DNA of 12,925 nt, from NCBI GenBank assembly GCA_023250795.1, contig JAHFAB010000012.1:1-12925 (forward strand). The letters run 5' to 3'. Position numbers and translations under genes: made by a program. This DNA is from Bacteriovoracaceae bacterium. GTDB lineage: Bacteria > Bdellovibrionota > UBA1018. The notes under the pieces were generated by a model. The model saw only the letters and a list, made by a program, of their open reading frames with translations. It did not search any database and was not told the origin of the DNA. Shown one piece after another: positions 7,358-12,925 of the stretch (position 1 is the stretch's first letter; each line of letters starts with the position of its first letter).

Positions 7358-8146
7358 CTATTTAAAATTAATACTTTTCGGAATCGTTTCGTGACAGTCA
7401 GAGGGGGGATAGCCGGCAGTTTCTAGAATCTCTAAACGTGCAGCAGAGATGAGACGGGGACTTGGGAGCTGTTGAACTCTAGGTTGAGCTTCTTCTGTGA
7501 TCACCGGATCTCCAACATTGGTCCACAAGTCAATGTAGTATTGTGGTTTTGTGGCCGGCTGAAGAGGGTTGGGAGACTTCTTATCATCAAAGGAACCAGA
7601 TTGTAGAACATACATTTCACGAAATAAAGGCATGCACTGTTCAAGGTTAGAAGGAGGCAGGGCTCTTGTCATATGGATATAGAGGCCCTGGTCTCTGCAA
7701 GTGGATGTCTCAAGAGTCGCTCCCACTTGCATTTGCATACGAGCATTACAACAGAGAATGACAACTCGATCTTGTGGATTAGTTTTAGGAACAAACTGGT
7801 TATTGGTACAAGGAGAGAGATCTGTTGTGAGTGCAATGGCTCCAGCTTGTACAATCTTATATTGATTATGAATAGCCCCTGATAACCCTGGCGCTTGAGC
7901 TAAAAAAGTATTATCTGGAAATTGCACAAAAGTAATACTGCTTGCAGGATTTCTGCGAAAAAAATAATCAAACGATTGAACTACTGATTCGCGAGTTTCT
8001 TCTAAATTGCCAGAATTGAAAGATTTGTTACCAAAAATAGATGACCGTCTTTGCTGATCTGCCATAAAGAGAGCTAAAACACCCATCAGAAGTACGGCCA
8101 CCATCATCTCGACTAATGAGAACCCTTTTGAATTGAGATTTCTCAT
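7358..8146 (-). CDS. Minor type IV pilin / pseudopilin (second gene of operon)
   Basis: The protein has 262 residues. It begins with a class III (prepilin) signal: short polar leader MRNLNSKG, cleavage between Gly8 and Phe9, then [20 protein letters not shown] with the conserved Glu five residues after the cut. PilD-type peptidase would cleave and N-methylate it, and the helix would pack into a pilus or pseudopilus core. The rest is a soluble exported domain with paired cysteines (SPC, LCC, TCRDQG, EQCMP) and no further recognised domain. It may be PilW/GspJ-like by size. Its ATG overlaps the stop of the preceding gene in the sequence ATGA, with GGGAG upstream, so the two are translationally coupled and probably assemble together. 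The C-terminal tail lacks obvious motifs. Confidence 0.88.
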   Translation of the reverse strand: MRNLNSKGFSLVEMMVAVLLMGVLALFMADQQRRSSIFGNKSFNSGNLEETRESVVQSFDYFFRRNPASSITFVQFPDNTFLAQAPGLSGAIHNQYKIVQAGAIALTTDLSPCTNNQFVPKTNPQDRVVILCCNARMQMQVGATLETSTCRDQGLYIHMTRALPPSNLEQCMPLFREMYVLQSGSFDDKKSPNPLQPATKPQYYIDLWTNVGDPVITEEAQPRVQQLPSPRLISAARLEILETAGYPPSDCHETIPKSINFK

Positions 8147-9108
8147 TGCACCACTCCCACTGAAATAAAGAAATTGGGAGCGAGATTAGAAACCTGGCAA
8201 GTGGGATCATCTGACAATCTGTCCTGAGTAAATACTGTGTAATTGACCACTTGTCCTAAGTTATTGAGACTCGAAACGCCCGGAGTAATGGTATTAGGTC
8301 TCAGAGTAATCACACTTTGGATACTTTTATTAGGTTGATTATTACAGGTTGCAACAATGCCTTTTAGTAACGAATTGGGCAAGAAATTTGTGATAATCAT
8401 TGTGTCTAGAGCGTTTGGATTTGCAGCTGTGTTTCTTATAACGGGCCACATTCTTTGTCCTAATTTTGATCCAAAAATGAGGGGAGTTGCGAGGGGCGGC
8501 ATAACTTGTGTGACTGAATTCATTCCAATCGGTACACCATCGACTAGTTGGTCATAAAATCTAAAATCATAAGCTTTGATAGAATTAGCAGAAAACCCGG
8601 GAAAATGTGTAATGGTACCATCATGACAAGAAATACACCCAGCTTGGATCAAAGCGGGTCTAACCGTATTCGTAAAAAAAGCATTAGAAAGCTGCGCATC
8701 TTGCCGATTATTTGTGCCCCGACTATTAAGTGGCCACCTTTGAACAATACCAGCTAAGGCTCTCCAGTTGTCTCTATCAGCTGGTGTTGGAGCCACTATA
8801 CCTGGTAGGGGACCTGTACATTGCCCTGCCGAATTAATATTAATGTACGGATGAAGTACTTTTGCTCTATCTAGATTCGGATTCGCAACATTCGGGCACA
8901 TCTTCAACAAAAGTTCATTCTTAGGCACCAAATCCAATATTTTATTGATCGAATTATTTTCTCTGATCAGCTGAAACTTCGTACTTCCTCTCCGTGAGAG
9001 CTTTGCATTTTGCACCTCCAGTGTGCCCCAGAGCAAAGCGCTAATCACCAGGATCCCCATGCCGACGAGAACCTCAACCAATGTAAATCCGTGCTCATTT
9101 TTTTTAAT
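8143..9108 (-). CDS. Pilin-like protein with embedded c-type cytochrome motif
   Basis: The protein has 321 residues if it begins at an AUU codon (9108). This gives the leader MKKNEHG, cleavage after Gly7 and FTLVEVLVGMGILVISALLW with Glu at +5, a textbook type IV prepilin start. Starting at the internal TTG (9081) would remove the cleavage site. About residues 135-230 look like a small cytochrome c domain: FFTNTVRPALIQAGCISCH carries the heme motif C158-x-x-C161-H162, and QVM203PP supplies a plausible distal Met ligand. The V-R-P-x-L-x-x-x-C-x-x-CH spacing resembles the monoheme cytochromes of planctomycete-type exported proteins. The remaining C-terminal part is of unknown fold. It is the first gene of an operon with another pseudopilin (4-bp overlap) and panD. 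The pilin call is firm. Heme attachment is predicted from the motif and would require periplasmic exposure. Confidence 0.8.
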   Translation of the reverse strand: MKKNEHGFTLVEVLVGMGILVISALLWGTLEVQNAKLSRRGSTKFQLIRENNSINKILDLVPKNELLLKMCPNVANPNLDRAKVLHPYININSAGQCTGPLPGIVAPTPADRDNWRALAGIVQRWPLNSRGTNNRQDAQLSNAFFTNTVRPALIQAGCISCHDGTITHFPGFSANSIKAYDFRFYDQLVDGVPIGMNSVTQVMPPLATPLIFGSKLGQRMWPVIRNTAANPNALDTMIITNFLPNSLLKGIVATCNNQPNKSIQSVITLRPNTITPGVSSLNNLGQVVNYTVFTQDRLSDDPTCQVSNLAPNFFISVGVVQ

Positions 9109-9117
9109 ATAAGTCCT
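9106..9117 (-). promoter_or_regulatory. Shine-Dalgarno and AUU start of the pilin-cytochrome gene
   Basis: The minus strand reads AGGA-CTTAT-ATT, a ribosome site with a 5-base spacer in front of ATT. In this frame no ATG, GTG or TTG exists between an upstream TAA and the TTG inside the pilin motif, so ATT is the only start that yields a complete prepilin leader. Confidence 0.6.
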
Positions 9118-9142
9118 GATTGTAAACCCCCATTAATGATCA

Positions 9143-9170
9143 ATTATATGAGAATAAATATTATAAGTAA
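9143..9170 (-). promoter_or_regulatory. Candidate promoter of the leftward pilin operon
   Basis: The minus strand shows a perfect -10 TATAAT (9143-9148) with a weak -35 TTACTT (9165-9170) at 16 bases. Transcription would begin near 9136, leaving about 28 bases of leader before the AUU start. Confidence 0.4.
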
Positions 9171-9238
9171 AATAGGTAAGTTTTATATAACCCTTTAAGA
9201 TCATTTGAAAATTTAAATTCCTTAGATAAAACATATAG

Positions 9239-9267
9239 TTGACTTTTTTTGTCTAATTGCCTAAACT
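9239..9267 (+). promoter_or_regulatory. Candidate promoter of the rightward pilin genes
   Basis: TTGACT (9239-9244), a 17-base spacer and TAAACT (9262-9267) form a good sigma-70-like promoter. The predicted start is near 9274. The leader then contains two copies of GTCCGTG (9276-9282 and 9291-9297) and a run of eight G. The whole divergent intergenic region 9109-9308 is AT-rich and otherwise shows no gene. Confidence 0.5.
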
Positions 9268-9296
9268 GGGTGTAGGTCCGTGTATTTTTAGTCCGT

Positions 9297-9304
9297 GGGG
9301 GGGG
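9297..9304 (+). repeat. Poly-G tract (G8) at the ribosome site of the first PilX-like gene
   Basis: Eight consecutive G lie four bases before the TTG start and occupy the place of the Shine-Dalgarno. Slipped-strand changes here would alter ribosome binding or spacing. Tract length may also be affected by sequencing error. Confidence 0.75.
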
Positions 9305-9308
9305 TCTT

Positions 9309-10643
9309 TTGAAATCCGCTAAAACGAAAAATTGTCACAATGTTGGAAGCTCAATTCTCGCAGTACTATGTATCTCCGTCATTGTTCTTACTGTTGGTGT
9401 CTTTACTTTGAACTCCATCGTAAAAAATCACTCAGTCTTGGAAAAATCTAAAGGAGTCAGCCAAAGAGAAACTGTACTAAAAGCAATTGTCTCAAGATCA
9501 AAGTTTGATCTCTCTGAGATTTATTGCAAAAACAATAAGAACATAGACTCTCTTTTCTCAGAGTTCTCAAAAACCAACCCTAAAATCTATGGAAAAGGGG
9601 CTTTTCAAGTCTTTGAGCCAGATTCAAATAATAGTGGCACTCTACTTTTTTCAGCTCCTGAAAATAACCCCAGAGTTTTTGTGGAAAAACTGGGAACTGA
9701 AAAACTAAAGCTAACAGTCAAAACAATACTCTGTAAACTTCCAGTTCCAAAAAGAGTTCCAGCCAGCTCCCCTGACTCAAATCCACTGAATGATCCGAAC
9801 TCATATAAAAACAATGAGTGGAATGTTCCGTGTCCACCCGATACGACCGAACATAAAAACAAAGAAAATGTGGAATACATTTCCTATGTTGATAAAAGTG
9901 AATTGGAACCTTGCAAGGCCAAAAAACGGTCGTGTAAAGAAATTTTAGAAGGTGACCTGTCCCTACTAAATAAAGACGGAGTTTACTCCATTGATCCCTT
10001 TGGAAATGGGTCGTTGTTGCGTGTATTTTGCGACATGACGACAGACGGCGGTGGTTGGACTCTTTTTGGAAATATTGTAAATGGGGGGCGCTCCGGAGCC
10101 GTTTATGGGGGAGTTCCAATCAGTGGAAACCTTGGAACCGCTACCTTGAGCTCTAACATAATAGCTTCAAAACCGGCAAATACCGCAACGAGAATGAAAA
10201 TCACTGGATATAACACTGTAATCATCGACATGAAAAACAACACCATTGAAGGTCCATTTACACCTTCTTATTACAAAACAGCAGGGCTGAGTACTACGGT
10301 ACCCATCCAGCTTGCAAGGGTTTCTAATATCAAAAACTTAACTTTAACTGTTGATCCCTTATATGGGGGGGGATACATCGGTCTTACATCAAATGTTGGA
10401 ATAGTCATTGACGGACTTTCCTATGTCTTTCCTTCTCCGTACCCACAATATAACGGAATTGAATGGATAATCCAGCAAACGGCACCCCTGGGTACTTATA
10501 AAGCTTCATATAAGGGTTGTACTCCTTGGTGTCCTGGACCACTCTTTTGTACTGCAAACACAATGGAAATTGCTGGAAATACTTGTTGGAACACAAGGCC
10601 TACTGGAAGATTTGCTCAAAAATTTCAGCTTTTTTATCGCTAA
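9309..10643 (+). CDS. PilX/GspK-like minor pilin with fibrinogen-like C-terminal domain
   Basis: The protein has 444 residues and starts at TTG. A short polar leader ending in Gly13 precedes SSILAVLCISVIVLTVGVFTL, a prepilin-type helix lacking the Glu at +5, as in PilX or GspK minor pilins. Residues 30-208 form the stem domain that is shared with the next pilin gene. From Cys209 the protein changes to a fibrinogen-like module: SCKEILEG, DGVYSIDP, then VFCDMTTDGGGWTLF (C241 to W250), matching the bacterial YCD...GGGW pattern. A Cys-rich end (GCTPWCPGP, LFCT, NTCW) follows. Fibrinogen-like modules bind sugars or proteins, so a surface-exposed adhesive tip is plausible (inference). The gene has its own promoter, a G8 ribosome site, and a second G8 tract in its coding part. 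The downstream region is a relic of the P1 peptidase start. Confidence 0.82.
   Translation: MKSAKTKNCHNVGSSILAVLCISVIVLTVGVFTLNSIVKNHSVLEKSKGVSQRETVLKAIVSRSKFDLSEIYCKNNKNIDSLFSEFSKTNPKIYGKGAFQVFEPDSNNSGTLLFSAPENNPRVFVEKLGTEKLKLTVKTILCKLPVPKRVPASSPDSNPLNDPNSYKNNEWNVPCPPDTTEHKNKENVEYISYVDKSELEPCKAKKRSCKEILEGDLSLLNKDGVYSIDPFGNGSLLRVFCDMTTDGGGWTLFGNIVNGGRSGAVYGGVPISGNLGTATLSSNIIASKPANTATRMKITGYNTVIIDMKNNTIEGPFTPSYYKTAGLSTTVPIQLARVSNIKNLTLTVDPLYGGGYIGLTSNVGIVIDGLSYVFPSPYPQYNGIEWIIQQTAPLGTYKASYKGCTPWCPGPLFCTANTMEIAGNTCWNTRPTGRFAQKFQLFYR
9345..9926 (+). repeat. Long direct repeat, copy 1 (pilin stem region)
   Basis: This stretch aligns without gaps to 10785-11366 at a constant offset of 1440 bases. 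Identity by eye is about 80-90% before 9600 and about 97% from 9600 to 9900, with one block of 60 identical bases (9781-9840). Similarity stops abruptly at the codons just before Cys209 of the protein. Confidence 0.95.
10365..10372 (+). repeat. Poly-G tract (G8) inside the fibrinogen-like pilin gene
   Basis: Eight G encode Gly353-Gly354 and the first two bases of Gly355. A gain or loss of one G would truncate or change the last 90 or so residues, so the tract is a candidate contingency site. Confidence 0.7.
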
Positions 10644-10652
10644 AGAAATGTC

Positions 10653-10725
10653 TCCGTCCTCTGTTTAAAACTTTAACGCTTTATGCTAAGGAGCTTGTAT
10701 GTCTAAACCACGATTACGAGATTTT
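10653..10725 (+). repeat. Direct repeat A (upstream flank of peptidase, relic copy)
   Basis: This 73-base stretch matches 12024-12095 at about 80% with one gap. Both start TCCGTCCTCTGTTTAAAAC, share TTTATGCTA, and end with the first codons of the P1 peptidase gene up to GAGATTTT. The pair flanks the second pilin gene. Confidence 0.9.
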
Positions 10726-10743
10726 TGTAGGAGAACAATTTGA
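10699..10743 (+). pseudogene. Truncated start of the P1 aminopeptidase gene (14-codon relic)
   Basis: ATG at 10699 begins MSKPRLRDF, identical to the first nine residues of the intact peptidase gene at 12069, then shifts to unrelated CRRTI and a TGA. It has a perfect Shine-Dalgarno (AAGGAG, five bases before the ATG). Its stop overlaps the TTG start of the second pilin gene in the sequence TTGA. The relic shows that the peptidase gene once followed the first pilin directly. It may still work as a translated leader coupled to the second pilin. Confidence 0.85.
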
Positions 10744-12023
10744 AAATTCAAAGTTTAACCGATAAAATTACTGACAATTCCTCAGGAAGCTCAATTCTCG
10801 CAATCTTATGTATATCTGTCATTGTGCTTACTATTGGAGCCTTTACTTTGAACTCAATTATAAAAAATCACTCCGTTTTAGAAAAATCTAAAGGCGTCAG
10901 CCAAAGAGAAGCTGTACTAAAAGCAATTGTTTCAAGATCAAAATTTGATCTCTCTGAGCTTTATTGCAAAAAAGGTAAAAATATAGATTCTCTTTTTACA
11001 GAGTTTTCTAAATCCAATCCAAAAAGTTATGGAAAAGGGGCTTTCCAGGTCTTTGAGCCAGATTCAAATAATAATGGCACTCTACTTTTTTCAGCTCCTG
11101 AAAATAACCCCAGAGTTTTTGTGGAAAAACTGGGAACTGAAAAACTAAAATTAACAGTCAAAACAATACTCTGTAAACTTCCAGTTCCAAAAAGAGTTCC
11201 AGCCAACTCCCCTGACTCAAATCCACTGAATGATCCGAACTCATATAAAAACAATGAGTGGAATGTTCCGTGTCCACCCGATACGACCGAACATAAAAAC
11301 AAAGAAAATGTAGAATACATTTCCTACGTTGATAAAAGCGAATTGGAACCTTGTAAAACAAAAAAAACCAGTTGCAGAGTCGTACCTCTAACTCCAGGAG
11401 GGGTAGCCTCCTGCGCTGCAGGTGAAAAACTAGTGGGCGGGGGTTGTTCCAGCGCAATGGATGGATGCCATCCAAACTTTGGTTCAGACGCCTATGTTGC
11501 GATTGGAGACGTCACGGGTAGAACTCCTGGTTCAGCTTCAGCTATTTGTTGCTCACAAGCGGGGGCTTTAGACTTAAACAGCCAACTGCAGCAATTTGTG
11601 CAACAAACCCCTAATTCTATAAGTTCAAAACTGTCATGTCCTCCCGGAAAAATTGCTTTAGGTGCAGGTTGGTACCGTTGTGGGGGTTGGGATGGTCAAC
11701 TAATGGATGACGTCACAGAAGCAGGCACGCGTGTAAGTACACGCGCCTATCTCGGTAAGGGCGCAAAGGTCTGCAAAATACTATGGTATTATCAACTCTG
11801 TTACAATAAACCTCCTCCTGGCACAATTTATCGTCATTTTGGCCCAGGTCGGGCGACTTGTGACCGTAACGCCTCTGATGTGCTTCTTGCTGGTAGATGG
11901 AGTGGTTATCCAGGTGGTCCCGTGGGGCCTGCCGCATCTGGGTTTGCCTATCCACAAGATATAAAAACTTTTGTGGGTCCTGGATTAGTGACAGCAATTT
12001 GTCTGAACGGTGAGGCTAATTAA
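10740..12023 (+). CDS. PilX/GspK-like minor pilin with three Cys/Gly-rich C-terminal modules
   Basis: The protein has 427 residues and a TTG start with TAGGAG six bases upstream. The leader ends in Gly16 and is followed by SSILAILCISVIVLTIGAFTL, then the stem shared with the preceding pilin up to about residue 210 (ELEPCKTKK). The C-terminal half is unrelated to the fibrinogen-like one. It seems to hold three loosely repeated modules: VASCAAGEKLVGGGC to AICC, LSCPPGKIALGAGW to QLCYN, and RATCDRNASDVLLAGRW to AICLN. Each has a Cys, a Gly-rich turn and a terminal hydrophobic-x-C strand, like secreted 'lGGG...AiC' repeats of bacterial surface proteins. It is likely a tip or shaft minor pilin with an alternative binding head (inference). 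The start overlaps the stop of the relic peptidase minigene. Confidence 0.8.
   Translation: MKIQSLTDKITDNSSGSSILAILCISVIVLTIGAFTLNSIIKNHSVLEKSKGVSQREAVLKAIVSRSKFDLSELYCKKGKNIDSLFTEFSKSNPKSYGKGAFQVFEPDSNNNGTLLFSAPENNPRVFVEKLGTEKLKLTVKTILCKLPVPKRVPANSPDSNPLNDPNSYKNNEWNVPCPPDTTEHKNKENVEYISYVDKSELEPCKTKKTSCRVVPLTPGGVASCAAGEKLVGGGCSSAMDGCHPNFGSDAYVAIGDVTGRTPGSASAICCSQAGALDLNSQLQQFVQQTPNSISSKLSCPPGKIALGAGWYRCGGWDGQLMDDVTEAGTRVSTRAYLGKGAKVCKILWYYQLCYNKPPPGTIYRHFGPGRATCDRNASDVLLAGRWSGYPGGPVGPAASGFAYPQDIKTFVGPGLVTAICLNGEAN
10785..11366 (+). repeat. Long direct repeat, copy 2 (pilin stem region)
   Basis: Second copy of the repeat at 9345-9926, in the same orientation. Most differences in the first half are scattered substitutions; the second half is nearly identical. 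Confidence 0.95.
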
Positions 12024-12095
12024 TCCGTCCTCTGTTTAAAACCCTAGTTCTTTATGCTAGACAGTGGCATGTCTAAGCCACGTTTACGAGATTTT
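12024..12095 (+). repeat. Direct repeat B (upstream flank and first codons of intact peptidase)
   Basis: This is the partner of repeat A at 10653-10725. It differs mainly around the ribosome site: AAGGAGCTTGT in copy A is replaced by AGACAGTGGC here, so the intact peptidase gene has the poorer ribosome site. Confidence 0.9.
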
Positions 12096-12925
12096 GGAAT
12101 CAAAATCGGAAAGTACCCCACTGGAAGACTGAACGCCATTACTGATGTCAGAGGAGTTCGGGTCGGGCACTCTACAATTATAAAAGGATCTGCCCGTACT
12201 GGGGTCACAGCGATTTTTCCCAATTCGAATCCCTATATGAACCGTGTACAAACAGGGGCCTTTGTCTTAAACGGAGCAGGTGAACTTTCTGGAATCTCTC
12301 AAATTTTAGAGTGGGGGCTCATTGAAACACCCATTTTACTCACCAATACTCTCTCCGTAGGTGTTTGCTCTACTGCCGTTGTAAAAGAATTGCTCAAAGC
12401 CCACCCCAAACTTGGACTAGAAGAAGATGTCATCATCCCTATCGTTGGAGAATGTGATGATTCCTGGTTGAACGACATCCGAGGCTGTCACGTTCAAGAA
12501 AAACATGCACGTGAAGCATTGAGAAAAGCTATGAAAAATTCTGGTACCGGCTCAGTTGCTGAAGGAAACGTAGGCGGTGGCACCGGGATGCTTACTTGTG
12601 ATTTCAAAGGGGGGATTGGAACTTCTTCGAGAGTTCTTTCGAAAAATGGTTATACTTTGGGTGCGTTGGTGATGAGTAACTTTGGTTGCATGGAAGACCT
12701 ACGCATTGATGGAGCTCCACTGGGAAAATATTTGGCCCAAAAACACAAGAAAATTCCAAAGAGAAAAGATCATTATGGAAGCATCATTGTTGTTCTTGCA
12801 ACTGATGCTCCACTGCTCTCTCACCAACTCAACCGCATTGCAAAAAGAGCAGCGCTGGGTATAGGCAGAGTGGGCTCTTATGCTGCTCATAACTCTGGTG
12901 AGATTATTTTGGCGTTTTCGACGGC
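12069..12925 (+). CDS. P1-family (DmpA/BapA-type, S58) aminopeptidase, 3' end cut by window
   Basis: The frame is open from the ATG at 12069 to the window end (285 codons; DmpA has about 375 residues). The start MSKPRLRDFGIKIGKYPTGR and the following LNAITDVRGVRVGH are typical. Further conserved parts are TLSVG, AEGNVGGGTGM, SNFG (N204), LRIDGAPLG and GSIIVVLATDAPLLSHQL. Ser238 after Gly237 in the last motif is the expected autocatalytic cleavage point that frees the N-terminal Ser nucleophile of the beta chain. These enzymes release N-terminal D- or L-residues or beta-amino acids from small peptides or amides. The beta-alanyl activity of some members is notable with panD nearby, but a link is speculative. 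No good Shine-Dalgarno precedes the ATG. The gene lies 45 bases after the second pilin. Confidence 0.93.
   Translation, partial: MSKPRLRDFGIKIGKYPTGRLNAITDVRGVRVGHSTIIKGSARTGVTAIFPNSNPYMNRVQTGAFVLNGAGELSGISQILEWGLIETPILLTNTLSVGVCSTAVVKELLKAHPKLGLEEDVIIPIVGECDDSWLNDIRGCHVQEKHAREALRKAMKNSGTGSVAEGNVGGGTGMLTCDFKGGIGTSSRVLSKNGYTLGALVMSNFGCMEDLRIDGAPLGKYLAQKHKKIPKRKDHYGSIIVVLATDAPLLSHQLNRIAKRAALGIGRVGSYAAHNSGEIILAFST

Noticed and set aside
9098..9105. A8 run as a programmed frameshift joining an upstream ATG (9131-9133 on the minus strand) to the pilin frame
   Set aside because: The frame from that ATG meets a TAA just before the A-run, so slippage on the run cannot rescue it. The AUU start with AGGA is simpler.
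9605..9880. Minus-strand reading frame whose product recurs almost identically at 11027-11320
   Set aside because: It is conserved only because the pilin stem DNA is duplicated. It is antisense to a clear coding region, has no ribosome site, and its composition is that of a shadow frame.
10653..12095. Direct repeats A and B as the ends of an insertion sequence or composite element
   Set aside because: No transposase or terminal inverted repeats are present. The repeats are explained by the peptidase gene start being copied along with the pilin gene.
12223..12231. TTCGAATCC match to the tRNA-Lys T arm, as a possible attachment site
   Set aside because: Only nine bases match and they lie inside the conserved coding part of the peptidase gene, so chance is the best explanation; no integrase is present.

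Overview
The window comes from a Gram-negative bacterium with moderately AT-rich DNA. The signs are a Braun-style lipoprotein signal, a Tat-exported Rieske protein, type IV prepilin leaders and CheY-type signalling. The CHASE2-adenylate cyclase with its WDG-type C-terminal tail, the many exported proteins of unknown function, and the minor-pilin genes remind me of Bdellovibrionota or other former 'deltaproteobacteria'. That placement is an impression from gene content and was not computed.

Left part (1-4600), mostly housekeeping and envelope genes. It holds the 3' two thirds of purA, a tRNA-Lys(UUU), and a minus-strand HTH antitoxin-like gene that ends two bases after the tRNA. The antitoxin carries what looks like a collapsed toxin remnant in frame at its 5' end. 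Next come a coiled-coil lipoprotein overlapping an exported protein of unknown function, a TerC-family membrane protein, a Tat-exported Rieske [2Fe-2S] protein, and a small one-helix membrane protein. A CheY-like response regulator is then transcribed away from a large CHASE2-class III adenylate cyclase. The cyclase ends on the base before the stop codon of panD, which points the other way.

Right part (6963-12925) is the most unusual. A roughly 200-bp AT-rich intergenic region (9109-9308) drives two sets of type IV pilin-like genes in opposite directions. To the left lie two minor pseudopilins with a 4-bp overlap, followed by panD. The first pseudopilin contains a CxxCH heme-binding motif and a downstream MPP, so it looks like a pilin fused to a monoheme cytochrome c, and its only sensible start codon is AUU. 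To the right lie two tandem PilX/GspK-like proteins that share about 200 N-terminal residues, with DNA up to about 97% identical by eye. Their C-terminal halves are unrelated: one is fibrinogen-like (GGGW type) and the other has three Cys/Gly-rich modules. Between them sits a relic of the first nine codons of the downstream P1-family (DmpA) aminopeptidase gene, which shows that the second pilin arose by tandem duplication or cassette insertion. Poly-G tracts of eight lie just before and inside the first of these genes.

Working model (inference): the locus encodes minor pilins or a pilus tip whose surface module has been exchanged on a constant assembly stem, with a possible redox-active pilin made from the divergent operon. 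No pilus motor, secretin or recombinase gene is visible here, so assembly functions must be encoded elsewhere.
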